64,000 nucleotides of DNA from Pseudomonas benzenivorans (lineage in GTDB: Bacteria; Pseudomonadota; Gammaproteobacteria; Pseudomonadales; Pseudomonadaceae), in contig NZ_FNCT01000003.1 in NCBI RefSeq assembly GCF_900100495.1, forward strand, positions 292,295 to 356,294, written 5' to 3'. The translations under genes were made by a program, and so were the position numbers. Of this stretch, positions 41,766 to 51,119 are shown piece by piece; the stretch's first letter is position 1, and the number at the start of each line of letters is the position of its first letter. The notes under the pieces were generated by a model, which was not told where the DNA came from, searched no databases, and worked only from the letters and a program-made list of their open reading frames with translations.

Positions 41766-42284
41766 ATGCCCGTCACGACCCGTGTTGCCCTGCTGCTGCT
41801 CGCCGCGTTGCTCAGCGCCTGCGCCGGCCGCGCGCCCGCGCCACACGCTACCATCCAGGCCCCGCCGGGTAGCGTCCACGGCAATGCCGAGGATGTGCTG
41901 TTCCGTGCCCTCGGCCTGGTCGGCACGCCCTATCGCTACGGCGGCAACACCCCGGACGGCGGTTTCGACTGCAGCGGTCTGATCGGTTACGTCTACCGCG
42001 ATGCCGCCGGCATCCGCCTGCCGCGCTCGACCCGCGAGCTGAGCGGGCTGCGGGCGCCGACGATTGGCCGCGATGCCCTGCAAGGCGGCGACCTGCTGTT
42101 CTTCGCCACCAACGGTGGCCGCCAGGTCAGCCATGCCGGCATCTACGTCGGCGGCGGGCGCTTCGTCCATGCCCCCTCCAGTGGCGGCACCGTGCGCCTG
42201 GACAGCCTGAGCAACGGCTACTGGCAACGCAGCTACCTGGCGGCCAAGCGGGTGTTCAGTCCCGAGCTGGCCGGCAACCCCTGA
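41766..42284 (+). CDS. NlpC/P60 family lipoprotein (second of tandem pair)
   Basis: A 172-residue paralogue of the preceding gene with lipobox LSAC (Cys19), a shorter linker and the same NlpC/P60 core: GTPYRYGGNTPDGGFDCSGL, DLLFFATNGGRQVSHAGIYV and FVHAPSSGG. Likely a peptidoglycan endopeptidase at the outer membrane. The close match, including LPRSTREL and DLxFFxTNG, indicates local duplication followed by divergence. A REP palindrome follows 24 bases after the stop. Confidence 0.92.
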   Translation: MPVTTRVALLLLAALLSACAGRAPAPHATIQAPPGSVHGNAEDVLFRALGLVGTPYRYGGNTPDGGFDCSGLIGYVYRDAAGIRLPRSTRELSGLRAPTIGRDALQGGDLLFFATNGGRQVSHAGIYVGGGRFVHAPSSGGTVRLDSLSNGYWQRSYLAAKRVFSPELAGNP

Positions 42285-42307
42285 TGGTGGTGCAGAACCC
42301 AGCCCGG

Positions 42308-42365
42308 TAGCCCGGATGCAATCCGGGAAGACTGTCGATAGAGCCGCCGGATTGCATCCGGGCTA
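42308..42365. repeat. REP-like palindrome (type B), copy 2
   Basis: TAGCCCGGATGCAATCCGG (42308-42326) and its exact complement CCGGATTGCATCCGGGCTA (42347-42365) flank a 20-base loop. Same arms as at 14536-14598. Confidence 0.75.
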
Positions 42366-42393
42366 GACGACAGCGCATCTTCAGGAGAGGCCC

Positions 42394-43056
42394 ATGACCA
42401 ACCGCACCCTCAAGCTCGACGACGACCTCTACCGCTACCTGCTGGAAGTCTCCCTGCGCGAGACGCCGCTGCTCAAGCGCCTGCGCGACGAGACCGCGCA
42501 ACTGGCCAACGCCCAGTGGCAGATCGCCCCGGAGCAGGGCCAGTTCATGGCGCTACTGGTCAGGCTGAGCGGCGCCAGGCGGATCATCGAAGTCGGCACC
42601 TTCACCGGCTACAGCGCCCTGTGCATGGCCCAGGCCATGCCCGCGGATGGTCGGCTGATCTGCTGCGACATTCCCGGCGACTACAACGCCACGGCCGAGC
42701 GCTACTGGCGCGAGGCGGGGCTGGCCGGGTGCATCGAGCAGCGCCTGGCGCCGGCGCTGGAGACCCTCGCCGCGCTGGAGGCCGCAGGGCAGGCGGGCAG
42801 CTTCGACCTGATCTTCATCGATGCCGACAAGGCCAACTACCCGGCCTACTTCGAACACGCCCTCGGGCTGGTGCGCCAAGGTGGGCTGATCCTGTTCGAC
42901 AACACCCTGTGGAGCGGTCGGGTGCTGGAGCAGCACCCGGACAGCGTCGATACCCGCGCCATCCAGGCGCTCAACCGGGCGCTGAAGGACGATGCGCGCA
43001 TCGACCTGTCGCTGCTGCCGCTGGGCGATGGCCTGACCCTCTGCCGCAAACGCTGA
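42394..43056 (+). CDS. SAM-dependent O-methyltransferase (caffeoyl-CoA OMT/MdmC-like)
   Basis: A 220-residue class I methyltransferase of the O-methyltransferase-3 family. SAM motif I is RRIIEVGTFTGYSALCMAQA; motif II is around GRLICCDI. FDLIFIDADKANYPAYFE supplies the metal-binding Asp, and GLILFDNTLWSGRV the following strand. It methylates a hydroxyl, often catechol-like, on a small molecule; substrate unknown. AGGAGAGGCCC precedes the ATG. Convergent with the SDR gene. Confidence 0.9.
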   Translation: MTNRTLKLDDDLYRYLLEVSLRETPLLKRLRDETAQLANAQWQIAPEQGQFMALLVRLSGARRIIEVGTFTGYSALCMAQAMPADGRLICCDIPGDYNATAERYWREAGLAGCIEQRLAPALETLAALEAAGQAGSFDLIFIDADKANYPAYFEHALGLVRQGGLILFDNTLWSGRVLEQHPDSVDTRAIQALNRALKDDARIDLSLLPLGDGLTLCRKR

Positions 43057-43071
43057 GCGTTATGCCGCTGC

Positions 43072-43818
43072 CTAGCGCCCGCCGCTGACATCCAGCAGCG
43101 CGCCGCTGGTGTAGGAGGCCTGTTCGCTGGCCAGCCAGAGAATCGCCTGGGCCACTTCCTCGGCCCGCCCGCCGCGGCCCATGGGCACGCTCTGGCTGAC
43201 CCGCGCGACCCGTGCCGGCTCGCCGCCGCTGGCGTGGATCTCGGTGTCGATCACCCCGGGGCGCACCGCGTTGACGCGGATGCCCTCGGCGGCGACCTCC
43301 TTGGCCAGTCCCAGGGTCAGGCTGTCGATGGCACCCTTGGCGGCGGCGTAGTCGATATATTCGCCGGGCGCGCCGAGGCGGGCGGCTACCGAGGACAGGT
43401 TGACGATGACTCCGCCGCGGCCGCCATGGCGGGTCGATATGCGCTTCACCGCCTCGCGGGCGCAGAGGAAGCTGCCGAACACGTTGGCGGCGAACACCCG
43501 CTGCAGGCGGGCGCCGTCCATCTGCTCCAGGCGCATCTGGCGCTCCAGCATGCCGGCATTGTTGATCAGCGCATCGAGGCGACCGAAGTGCCGGTCGAGG
43601 GTGGCGAACAGGCGCAGCACCTGGGCCTCCTCGGCCACGTCGGCCTGCACCGCGATAGCCTGGCCGCCGCCGTCGACGATCTCCGCGACCAGGGCCTCGG
43701 CCGCCTCGTGCTGCTGCCGGTAGTTGAGACACAGGGCGTAGCCCTGGGCGGCTGCCAGCCTGGCGGTGGCGGCGCCGATGCCACGGCTGGCGCCGGTGAT
43801 CAGCATGACTTTGTCCAT
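43072..43818 (-). CDS. SDR family oxidoreductase
   Basis: A 248-residue classical short-chain dehydrogenase. Cofactor motif is TGASRGIGAATARLA (TGxxxGIG), the NNAG motif is LINNAGML, the catalytic Ser is in VNLSSVAARLG, and YIDYAAAKGAID gives the YxxxK. C-terminal VRPGVIDTEIHASGG is the usual substrate-loop start. Probably NADP-dependent, given the Arg after the second strand (NYRQQHE). Acts on an unknown alcohol/ketone. It is divergent from the ibpA remnant. Confidence 0.92.
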   Translation of the reverse strand: MDKVMLITGASRGIGAATARLAAAQGYALCLNYRQQHEAAEALVAEIVDGGGQAIAVQADVAEEAQVLRLFATLDRHFGRLDALINNAGMLERQMRLEQMDGARLQRVFAANVFGSFLCAREAVKRISTRHGGRGGVIVNLSSVAARLGAPGEYIDYAAAKGAIDSLTLGLAKEVAAEGIRVNAVRPGVIDTEIHASGGEPARVARVSQSVPMGRGGRAEEVAQAILWLASEQASYTSGALLDVSGGR

Positions 43819-43850
43819 CGAGCGTCCCCCTGCAAGGAAATTTTCAGCTG

Positions 43851-43878
43851 CTTGAAATCCTGCCCGACAACCACATTT
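43851..43878 (+). promoter_or_regulatory. RpoH (sigma-32) heat-shock promoter of the ibpA remnant
   Basis: CTTGAAA (43851-43857), a 13-base spacer and CCACATTT (43871-43878) match the sigma-32 consensus CTTGAAA-N11-16-CCCCATnT closely. The leader that follows, about 60 bases, is where a ROSE-type RNA thermometer lies in intact ibpA genes. Confidence 0.7.
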
Positions 43879-43945
43879 TCAGTCCTGCGGGATGCCGAAA
43901 GCGGAGCCCGTGAGCAACCCCTCGCTGTAATCCAGGAGATCGAAC

Positions 43946-44071
43946 ATGAGCAGCGCATTTTCCCTGACCCCGCTGTTCCGCCGGTCGATTGGCTTCGACC
44001 GTTTCAACGACCTGTTCGAGGCGGCCAAGCGTATCCCGATCGGCAGCGCGCGGCCCGTGCTGCAAAGCTGA
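43946..44071 (+). pseudogene. ibpA: Internally deleted small heat-shock protein IbpA (41 codons)
   Basis: The open frame begins MSSAFSLTPLFRRSIGFDRF and continues FNDLFEAA, the N-terminal arm of pseudomonad IbpA. It then jumps to AKRIPIGSARPVLQS, which looks like the C-terminal tail: RIPI is the IxI motif that docks onto a neighbouring alpha-crystallin domain. The whole alpha-crystallin domain, about 100 residues, is missing, and the junction is in frame. AGGAG precedes the ATG, an RpoH promoter lies upstream and a terminator hairpin follows, so the mini-gene may still be expressed on heat shock. Whether the 41-residue peptide does anything is unknown; it cannot act as a normal holdase. Confidence 0.7.
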
Positions 44072-44089
44072 GCGGCTGCGGTTGCGCGC

Positions 44090-44122
44090 AAGGGCGTCTT
44101 CGGCACCGCCGAGGGCGCCCTT
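44090..44122. terminator. Strong hairpin between the ibpA remnant and the GGDEF-EAL gene
   Basis: AAGGGCG (44090-44096) pairs with CGCCCTT (44116-44122); inside, CTTCGGC pairs with GCCGAGG (one G-U) around ACC. The hairpin serves as a likely bidirectional terminator for the two convergent genes. Only short T-tracts flank it. Confidence 0.65.
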
Positions 44123-44129
44123 GGTCGTT

Positions 44130-47100
44130 TCAGACTAGCTGCGGACGCTGCGGCATGTGCGCCAGCAGGGCGCGGAACTCCGCCAGCGGCAGCGGCTTGC
44201 TGAACAGATAGCCCTGGTACAGGTGGCAGCCCTGGCGTTCGAGGAAATCCAGCTGCTCCTGCTGCTCGACGCCCTCGGCGATCATCGCCAGGCCCAGGCT
44301 GCGTGCCATAGCGACGATGGCACGGATGATTTCCGCGTCGTTGGGATCGCTGGTGGCGTCGCGGACGAACGACTGGTCGATCTTCAGCACGTCCACCGGC
44401 AGGCGCTTGAGGTAGGTCAGCGAGCTGTAGCCGGTGCCGAAGTCGTCCATCGCGAAGCTCACCCCGAGCCGCTTCAGGCGGTTCATCTTGGCGATGGTGT
44501 CCTCGATGTTCTGGATCACGATGCCTTCGGTGATTTCCAGCTTGAGCATGGGCCGCGGCAGGTCGCTGGTGCGCAGGCTGGTTTCCACGCGCTCGACGAA
44601 ATCGTTCTGGCGGAACTGCCGTGGGCTGATGTTCACGCACAGGCTGAAGTCCGCGGCGTTGATCAGGCCCTCGTCGAGCAACTGCGCGCAGGCGTGGCAG
44701 GCCTCGGCGAGCACCCAGCCGCCGACGTCGAGAATCAGCCCGCTCTCTTCCAGGACATGGATGAACAGCGCCGGCGACTGCGTGCCGGCAGCCGGGTGCA
44801 GCCAGCGCAGCAGCACCTCGGCGCCGATCACCCGGCCGTTGCGGGCATCCACCTGCGGCTGGAAGTACAGTTCGAACTCACCGCGGGCCAGCGCCAGGCG
44901 CAGGTCGTTTTCCAGGCGCAGGCGCTCGCTGGCGGCCTCCTGCATGGTGCTGCGGAATAGCTGGATGGCATTGCGCCCGGAATCCTTGGCGCGGTACAGG
45001 GCGATGTCGGCGCGTTTCAGCAGGTCGGCCGGGGTGGCGCCGTGGTCGGGGATCAGGGCCATGCCGATGCTCGGCGTCACCTGCAGGCGATGACCGTCCA
45101 GCAGCATCGGTTCGGCCAGCAGTTTGCGCAGCTTTTCCGCGACACTCCGCGCCTGGCGGGTGACCTCCGAGCGCTTGCCTTCCAGGCCGGAGATCAGCAC
45201 GACGAATTCGTCGCCGCCGAGGCGGGCGACCGTGTCCTCCTGACGCACGCTGGCCTCCAGGCGCGCGGTGACCAGCTTGAGCACGCTGTCGCCGACCGGG
45301 TGGCCGAGCGAGTCGTTGATGTGCTTGAAGTGGTCGAGGTCGAGGAACAGCAGGGCGCCGCGCAGGTCATGGCGCTTGAGCAGGGCGATCTGCTGGGTCA
45401 GGCGGTCCATCAGCAGGGCGCGGTTGGGCAGGTTGGTCAGCGAGTCGTGGTAGGCCAGGTGCTGGATCTGCGCCTGGGCCTCCTTCAGTTGGCTGACGTC
45501 GCGGGCGGTCAGCAGCAGGCAGTCGATGCCGTTCAGGTCGATTTGCTCGACCGAGACCTCCACCGTCTTGGTCCCGCCGTCGCGGTGCCTGCCGAGCATC
45601 TCGTGGTGCAGCACGCGACCGTCGTGCCGGAGGGTCTCGAGCATTTCCTGGCGCTGCTGGGGGTCGGCCCAGATGTTCATTTCCAGGGCGGTGCGGCCGA
45701 TGACCTCCTCCGGGCGATAGCCGGTGAGGCGGGAGAAGCCTTCGTTGACCTCGATGTAGCGACCGCTGTCGCGTTCGGTGATGGTGATGGCGTCGGGGCT
45801 GGAGTGGAAGGCCTTGGCGAATTTCTCCTGGCTGGCCCGCAGTGCGGCTTCGGCCTTCAGGCGCTCGGTAATGTCGCGGAAGGTAGAGAGGATGCACAGC
45901 TGGCGGTCGACGCGAATAAAGCGGCTGGATACCACGGAGCTCAGCTCCGCGCCCGAGCGGGTGTGGAAGCGCGCGATCTCGTTGGTCAATCCCTGTTCGC
46001 GGGTCAGCTTGTCGAACAGCTGTCGGCGCTGCTGGTTGTCGGCCCAGAACTTCATCTCCGGGCCGCTGCGCCCGACGATTTCCTCGGGCTGCCAGCCAAA
46101 GGTCTCGCTGAAGCTGGGGTTGATCTCGATGAACACGCCGTCGCGGATGCGCGAGACGCAGATGGGGTCGGGACTGGCCTGGAACAGGGTGACGAATTTC
46201 TCTTCCGAGGCGGCCAGGCGCTGCTCGCGCTGGACCCGTTCGCTGATGTCCATCAGCACGCCGGTCATGCGCAGCGCGCGTCCCTGTTCGTCGCGATAGA
46301 GCTTGGCGGTGCTTTCCAGGTAATGGGTCGTGCCGTCGGCGAAGCGTACCCGATAGGTCACCTGGTATTCATGCTTGCGGCCCTCCAGCAGCTCGCGGTA
46401 AGAGCGCCGCATGTTGCGCTGGTCGTCCTGCGGCACGCAGCGGAAGAACTGCTGGAACGCGCCCGTGTAGGGCGCGGCAGCCAGGCCGTGGAGGGCCGCG
46501 GCGCGCGCGGAGCCATGGAGGATGTCGCTGGGGATGTGCCAGTCCCAGGTGCCCAGGTCCGCCGACTCCAGCGCCAGGGTCAGGCTTTCCTGGCTGTCCT
46601 TCAGGGCCTGTTCCTGGGCCCGTTGCTGGGTGATGTCGCGCACCGTCAGGACCAGGCAGGCGGTGCCGTTGAGCTCGATCTCGCCGCCGTGGATCAGGTT
46701 GCAGGTGATCTGCCCGTCGCGGCTGACCAAGCGGGTTTCCAGCGGGCGCAGGCTGTTGTCGTCCTGCAGGGCGTCGAGCAGCCGCAGGCGGTCGTGCGGG
46801 TGTTGCCAGATGCCCAGTTCGAGCGAAGTGCGGCCCACTGCCTCGGCCTTGCTCCAGCCGAACTGGCGCTCGAAGCTGGCATTGACCTCGATGAAACGGC
46901 CGCTGGCCTTGTCGGTGATCGCCACGGTGTCCGGAGTGTTGTGGAAGGCCTTGGCGAATTTGTCCTCGCTGGCACGCAGCGCGGCTTCGGCGCGTTTGCG
47001 TTCGCTGGTGTCGACGAAGGTGCAGAGGAGGAAGGCCTGGTCGTCCAGTTCCAGGTACTGGGCGCTCAGCAGGCCGTCGAGGATGCGCCCGTCGCGGGCG

Positions 47101-47810
47101 CGCAACTGGACCTCCTGGAGCATTGGCTGGCGGCTGCTGGCGGACTGTTGGCGGAGCAGGTCACGCTGCTCGGCATGCACCCAGAGATGCAGGTCGAGGG
47201 TGGTGCGGCCGACGGCCTCCGCGGCCGGCCAGCCGAACAGCTGTTCGAAGTGCTGGTTGGCTTCGGTGATCAGGCTGTCGCTGTAGCGCACCAGCAGGAC
47301 GACGTCCGGGCTGAGGTGGAACAGGCTGGAGAAGCGCTGCTCGGAGTTGATCAGCGCCTGGGCGCGTTCCTGTTGCGCGGTGATCTCGCGGATCACCCCG
47401 AACATGCGCTGGCGGCCGTCGCGGTCGGCCTGCAGGCTGCCGCTGATTTCCAGCCAGTGCAGGCTGCCGTCCGGCCAGCGGATGCGATGGCGCAGCGCGC
47501 GGGTGCTCGGCGCGCCGTCGAGCACGGTCTGGAACACCTGCAGCACTTCGCGGCGATCTTCTGGCGGGATCAGCTCGATGTAGTCGACCCGGGTATTTAG
47601 CGGTCGATTCGGGTCCAGGCCGAACAACGCCTGGGCACCGCGCGACCAACTGACCTGGCCGCTTTGCACGTCCCAGTACCAGGCTCCCAGCTCGGCGCCG
47701 TTCAGTGCCGCCAGGAGGCGCGGGGCGTCGTCCCAGGTCTTCTCGCATGCGGCGGGGTCGAGCGCCGGAATGTAGGGCAGCGGCGGGCGGTGATCATTTG
47801 ATTCGGCCAT
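44130..47810 (-). CDS. Six-PAS GGDEF-EAL cyclic-di-GMP signalling protein
   Basis: A 1226-residue soluble protein. Six PAS domains, several with PAC, begin near [73 protein letters not shown] and [21 protein letters not shown] domain follows, with an intact RLGGDEF near 860. The EAL domain has its signature as EVLLR near 996, with metal-site motifs KLEITEG and [10 protein letters not shown] intact. It may make and/or degrade c-di-GMP in response to redox, oxygen or ligand signals sensed by PAS domains. No membrane helices, so it is cytoplasmic. EVL in place of EAL is a common, usually active variant. Stand-alone gene. Confidence 0.95.
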   Translation of the reverse strand: MAESNDHRPPLPYIPALDPAACEKTWDDAPRLLAALNGAELGAWYWDVQSGQVSWSRGAQALFGLDPNRPLNTRVDYIELIPPEDRREVLQVFQTVLDGAPSTRALRHRIRWPDGSLHWLEISGSLQADRDGRQRMFGVIREITAQQERAQALINSEQRFSSLFHLSPDVVLLVRYSDSLITEANQHFEQLFGWPAAEAVGRTTLDLHLWVHAEQRDLLRQQSASSRQPMLQEVQLRARDGRILDGLLSAQYLELDDQAFLLCTFVDTSERKRAEAALRASEDKFAKAFHNTPDTVAITDKASGRFIEVNASFERQFGWSKAEAVGRTSLELGIWQHPHDRLRLLDALQDDNSLRPLETRLVSRDGQITCNLIHGGEIELNGTACLVLTVRDITQQRAQEQALKDSQESLTLALESADLGTWDWHIPSDILHGSARAAALHGLAAAPYTGAFQQFFRCVPQDDQRNMRRSYRELLEGRKHEYQVTYRVRFADGTTHYLESTAKLYRDEQGRALRMTGVLMDISERVQREQRLAASEEKFVTLFQASPDPICVSRIRDGVFIEINPSFSETFGWQPEEIVGRSGPEMKFWADNQQRRQLFDKLTREQGLTNEIARFHTRSGAELSSVVSSRFIRVDRQLCILSTFRDITERLKAEAALRASQEKFAKAFHSSPDAITITERDSGRYIEVNEGFSRLTGYRPEEVIGRTALEMNIWADPQQRQEMLETLRHDGRVLHHEMLGRHRDGGTKTVEVSVEQIDLNGIDCLLLTARDVSQLKEAQAQIQHLAYHDSLTNLPNRALLMDRLTQQIALLKRHDLRGALLFLDLDHFKHINDSLGHPVGDSVLKLVTARLEASVRQEDTVARLGGDEFVVLISGLEGKRSEVTRQARSVAEKLRKLLAEPMLLDGHRLQVTPSIGMALIPDHGATPADLLKRADIALYRAKDSGRNAIQLFRSTMQEAASERLRLENDLRLALARGEFELYFQPQVDARNGRVIGAEVLLRWLHPAAGTQSPALFIHVLEESGLILDVGGWVLAEACHACAQLLDEGLINAADFSLCVNISPRQFRQNDFVERVETSLRTSDLPRPMLKLEITEGIVIQNIEDTIAKMNRLKRLGVSFAMDDFGTGYSSLTYLKRLPVDVLKIDQSFVRDATSDPNDAEIIRAIVAMARSLGLAMIAEGVEQQEQLDFLERQGCHLYQGYLFSKPLPLAEFRALLAHMPQRPQLV

Positions 47811-47903
47811 GGACAGCTCGTTCTGGGCGCAATAATGAGGAGGGGTGGCCCGTGGCGTGTCGATGTGACAGGGTCATGCAGGTGCCTATTAGCGCTGTGG
47901 GCC

Positions 47904-48809
47904 TCACGTTAGCCCCTGCGCTGGCGCCAGTGCAAGGCTATCGCGCTGTGCATCGAGCAGTTGCATGAAGGCCCGCGCGGCATTCGACAGGGTCCGCTCG
48001 GTGTGCAGGATATAGCCCAGCTGGCGCGCCAGCTGGATGCCCGGCAATGGCAGGCGCGCCACCTGTTCGTCGAGCATGGTGCGCGGCAATACGCTCCAGG
48101 CCAGGCCGATGGAGACCATCATCTTGATGGTCTCCAGGTAGTTGGTGCTCATGGCGATGTTCGGCGTCAATCCCTGCGCCTCGAACAGGCGCTGGACGAT
48201 GTGGTGGGTGAAGGTATTGCCGCCGGGAAACACCGCCGGATGACGGGCCACGTCGGCCAGGCAGATCGGGCCATTGACGGCCAGCGGGTGCTCCGGGGCG
48301 GCGACGAAATCCAGTGGGTCGTCCCACACCGGCACCGCACGCACCGGTTCGCGGGTTTCCGGCGCCAGGGTGATCACCGCCAGTTCGGCGCGGCCGTGGA
48401 GGATTTCCTCGTAGGCCACTTCCGAGTCGAGGAACTGGATGTCCAGCGCCACCTGCGGGTGCGCGCGGGTAAAGGCACGCAGCAGCGGCGGCAGGCGATG
48501 CAGGCCGATATGGTGGCTGGTGGCCAGGGTCAGGCGACCGGTGACCTGGCCGCTGAGGTTGCTCAGGGCGCGGCGCGTGTCGTCCAGCACGTTGAGGATC
48601 TGGTAGGCGCGCGGCAGCAGGGCGCGGCCGGCTTCGGTCAGGCTCACCTCGCGGCCCAGGCGGTCGAACAGGCGCACGTCCAGTTGCTGTTCCAGGCTGG
48701 CGATGCGCTTGCTCACCGCCGGCTGGGTCAGGTGCAGGCGCTCGGCAGCCTCGGAGAAGCTGCCGAGTTCGGCGATGGCGATAAAGGCATTGAGGGTGGC
48801 CAGGTCCAT
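47904..48809 (-). CDS. LysR-type transcriptional regulator next to leuC
   Basis: A 301-residue LysR regulator. The winged helix is LNAFIAIAELGSFSEAAERLHLTQPAVSKRIASLE; the effector domain contains LTLATSHHIGLHRLPPLLRAF. The start at MDLATLNAF (48809) is preferred to an upstream TTG. It is divergent from leuC, the constant position of this regulator in Pseudomonas. A perfect ATCCA-N-TGGAT palindrome (48828-48838) lies between. It is probably an activator of leuC, or autoregulated, responding to a leucine-pathway intermediate. Confidence 0.92.
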   Translation of the reverse strand: MDLATLNAFIAIAELGSFSEAAERLHLTQPAVSKRIASLEQQLDVRLFDRLGREVSLTEAGRALLPRAYQILNVLDDTRRALSNLSGQVTGRLTLATSHHIGLHRLPPLLRAFTRAHPQVALDIQFLDSEVAYEEILHGRAELAVITLAPETREPVRAVPVWDDPLDFVAAPEHPLAVNGPICLADVARHPAVFPGGNTFTHHIVQRLFEAQGLTPNIAMSTNYLETIKMMVSIGLAWSVLPRTMLDEQVARLPLPGIQLARQLGYILHTERTLSNAARAFMQLLDAQRDSLALAPAQGLT

Positions 48810-48827
48810 TTCGCATTCCAGTTGGTT

Positions 48828-48838
48828 ATCCAATGGAT
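48828..48838. promoter_or_regulatory. Candidate LysR operator
   Basis: ATCCA-A-TGGAT, a perfect inverted repeat 19 bases upstream of the LysR start codon and 105 bases before leuC, in an AT-rich gap. Suits a LysR recognition site for the divergent pair. Confidence 0.45.
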
Positions 48839-48942
48839 GAAAAATATGAATTTGAGTAATTTAAAGCAAGCCCCTAGGATCACCCCATAAGCCAAAGGGC
48901 TATTCGCCCGGGCATAGAAACGCGCTGATGAGGGACACGCTG

Positions 48943-50370
48943 ATGGCCGGCAAAACGCTCTACGACAAGCTCTGGGAGATGCACGAGGTGAAGCGGCGCG
49001 ACGACGGTTCGTCGCTGATCTACATCGACCGCCACATCCTCCACGAAGTGACCTCGCCGCAGGCCTTCGAAGGCCTGCGCCTGGCCGGGCGCAAGCCGTG
49101 GCGCATCGACGCCAACATCGCCACCCCGGACCACAACGTGCCGACCACCAAGGCCGAGCGCCAGGGCGGCCTGGAATCGATCGTCGACGAGGTGTCGCGG
49201 ATCCAGGTGCAGACCCTGGACGAGAACTGCGACGACTTCGGCATCCTCGAGTTCAAGATGAACGACAGCCGTCAGGGCATCGTCCACGTGGTCGGCCCGG
49301 AGCAGGGCGCCACCCTGCCGGGGATGACCGTGGTCTGCGGCGACTCGCATACCTCCACCCACGGCGCCTTCGGTGCGCTGGCCCACGGCATCGGCACCTC
49401 GGAGGTCGAGCATGTGCTGGCGACCCAGTGCCTGGTGGCGAAGAAGATGAAGAACATGCAGGTGCGCGTCGAAGGCGAGCTGCCCTTCGGAGTCACCGCC
49501 AAGGACATCGTGCTGGCGGTGATCGGCAAGATCGGCACCGCCGGCGGCAACGGCCATGCCCTGGAGTTCGCCGGCAGCGCCATCCGCGCGCTGTCCCTGG
49601 AAGGGCGCATGACCATCTGCAACATGTCGATCGAGGCCGGCGCCCGCGTCGGCCTGGTGGCGGTGGACGAGAAGACCATCGCCTACGTCGAGGGTCGGCC
49701 GTTCGCGCCCAAGGGCGCCGACTGGGACAAGGCCGTCGCGCAGTGGCGCGGGCTGGTGTCCGATGCCGACGCGCAGTTCGACACAGTGGTCGAGTTACGT
49801 GCCGAGGACATCAAGCCGCAGGTCAGCTGGGGCACTTCGCCGGAAATGGTCCTGGCCGTGGACCAGAAGGTGCCGGACCCGGCCGCCGAGGCCGACCCGG
49901 TCAAGCGCGACTCGATCGTCCGCGCGCTCAAGTACATGGGGCTTGCTGCGAATCAGCCGATTACCGACATCCAGCTCGACCGGGTGTTTATCGGCTCCTG
50001 CACCAACTCGCGGATCGAAGACCTGCGCGCCGCCGCCGAAGTGGCTCGCGGCCGCAAGGTCGCCGCCACGGTCAAGCAGGCGCTGGTGGTGCCGGGCTCC
50101 GGCCTGGTCAAGGCCCAGGCCGAGCGGGAAGGGCTGGACAAGATCTTTATCGAGGCCGGCTTCGAATGGCGCGAGCCGGGCTGCTCCATGTGCCTGGCGA
50201 TGAACCCGGACAAACTGGGCGGCGGCGAGCATTGCGCCTCCACCTCCAACCGCAACTTCGAAGGCCGTCAGGGCGCCGGCGGGCGCACCCACCTGGTCAG
50301 CCCGGCCATGGCCGCGGCTGCCGCGGTGACCGGTCACTTCGTCGATGTGCGCGAATTGACCCGGCCTTGA
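48943..50370 (+). CDS. leuC: 3-isopropylmalate dehydratase large subunit
   Basis: A 475-residue aconitase-family subunit that, with LeuD, isomerises 2- to 3-isopropylmalate. Cluster cysteines are in [13 protein letters not shown] and [12 protein letters not shown]. The N-terminal [12 protein letters not shown] and [30 protein letters not shown] are characteristic. The start at MAGKTLYDK follows GAGGGA by about eight bases; an in-frame ATG five codons earlier is an alternative. Its stop overlaps the leuD ribosome-binding site. Confidence 0.97.
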   Translation: MAGKTLYDKLWEMHEVKRRDDGSSLIYIDRHILHEVTSPQAFEGLRLAGRKPWRIDANIATPDHNVPTTKAERQGGLESIVDEVSRIQVQTLDENCDDFGILEFKMNDSRQGIVHVVGPEQGATLPGMTVVCGDSHTSTHGAFGALAHGIGTSEVEHVLATQCLVAKKMKNMQVRVEGELPFGVTAKDIVLAVIGKIGTAGGNGHALEFAGSAIRALSLEGRMTICNMSIEAGARVGLVAVDEKTIAYVEGRPFAPKGADWDKAVAQWRGLVSDADAQFDTVVELRAEDIKPQVSWGTSPEMVLAVDQKVPDPAAEADPVKRDSIVRALKYMGLAANQPITDIQLDRVFIGSCTNSRIEDLRAAAEVARGRKVAATVKQALVVPGSGLVKAQAEREGLDKIFIEAGFEWREPGCSMCLAMNPDKLGGGEHCASTSNRNFEGRQGAGGRTHLVSPAMAAAAAVTGHFVDVRELTRP

Positions 50371-50381
50371 GGAGCGAGAAC

Positions 50382-51029
50382 ATGAAAGCCTTCACCCGAC
50401 ACACCGGCCTGGTCGCTCCGCTGGATCGCGCCAACGTCGACACCGACCAGATCATTCCCAAGCAGTTCTTGAAATCCATCAAGCGCACCGGCTTCGGCCC
50501 GAACCTGTTCGACGAATGGCGCTACCTGGATGTCGGCCAGCCCAACCAGGACTGCTCGAACCGTCCGCTCAACCCGGACTTCGTGCTGAACTTCCCGCGC
50601 TACCAGGGCGCCAGCGTGCTGCTGGCCCGCGAGAACTTCGGCTGCGGCTCGAGTCGCGAACACGCGCCCTGGGCGCTGGAAGAGTACGGTTTCCGCGCGA
50701 TCATCGCGCCGAGCTTCGCCGACATCTTCTTCAACAACAGCTTCAAGAACGGCCTGCTGCCGATCATCCTCAAGGAGGGCGAGGTCGACGAGCTGTTCCA
50801 GCAGGCCGAGGCGACCGAAGGCTACCAGCTGACCGTCGACCTGGCGGCGCAGACCGTGACCCGCCCGGATGGCAAGCAGTACGCCTTCGAGGTGGACGCG
50901 TTCCGCAAGCACTGCCTGCTCAACGGCCTGGACGACATCGGCCTGACCCTGCAGGATGCCGAGGCGATCAAGGCTTTCGAGGCCGAATACCAGCAGAAGA
51001 GCCCCTGGCTGTTCGGCGCGATCAAATAG
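50382..51029 (+). CDS. leuD: 3-isopropylmalate dehydratase small subunit
   Basis: A 215-residue swivel-domain subunit. [20 protein letters not shown] and [16 protein letters not shown] are the conserved substrate-binding segments. GAGGAGCGAGAAC precedes the ATG, 11 bases after leuC. In many Pseudomonas genomes a small methyltransferase-like gene separates leuD and leuB; here the 90-base gap holds only a REP-like repeat. Confidence 0.97.
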   Translation: MKAFTRHTGLVAPLDRANVDTDQIIPKQFLKSIKRTGFGPNLFDEWRYLDVGQPNQDCSNRPLNPDFVLNFPRYQGASVLLARENFGCGSSREHAPWALEEYGFRAIIAPSFADIFFNNSFKNGLLPIILKEGEVDELFQQAEATEGYQLTVDLAAQTVTRPDGKQYAFEVDAFRKHCLLNGLDDIGLTLQDAEAIKAFEAEYQQKSPWLFGAIK

Positions 51030-51080
51030 CGTGGGATGCGCGGGGCCGCCTAGGCCGCGCGCACCGGTTAAGCGAATCGA

Positions 51081-51103
51081 TGGTGCGCCCGGCGCACCCT
51101 ACG
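51081..51103. repeat. REP-like element (type A), copy 3, degenerate
   Basis: TGGTGCGCCCGGCGCACC followed by CTACG differs by one base from the right arm at 40204-40226. The left arm is degraded but a related GCGCGCACCGG precedes it. Lies between leuD and leuB. Confidence 0.5.
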
Positions 51104-51119
51104 GCGTATTGAGGACAAG

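Noticed and set aside
45042..47600. 852-codon frame antisense to the GGDEF-EAL gene
   Set aside because: Shadow of the PAS/GGDEF/EAL coding strand; no recognisable motifs.
49098..50365. Long plus-strand frame overlapping leuC and joining the leuD start region
   Set aside because: Out-of-frame shadow; leuC is fully conserved. Only the portion from 50382 on is real, as leuD.
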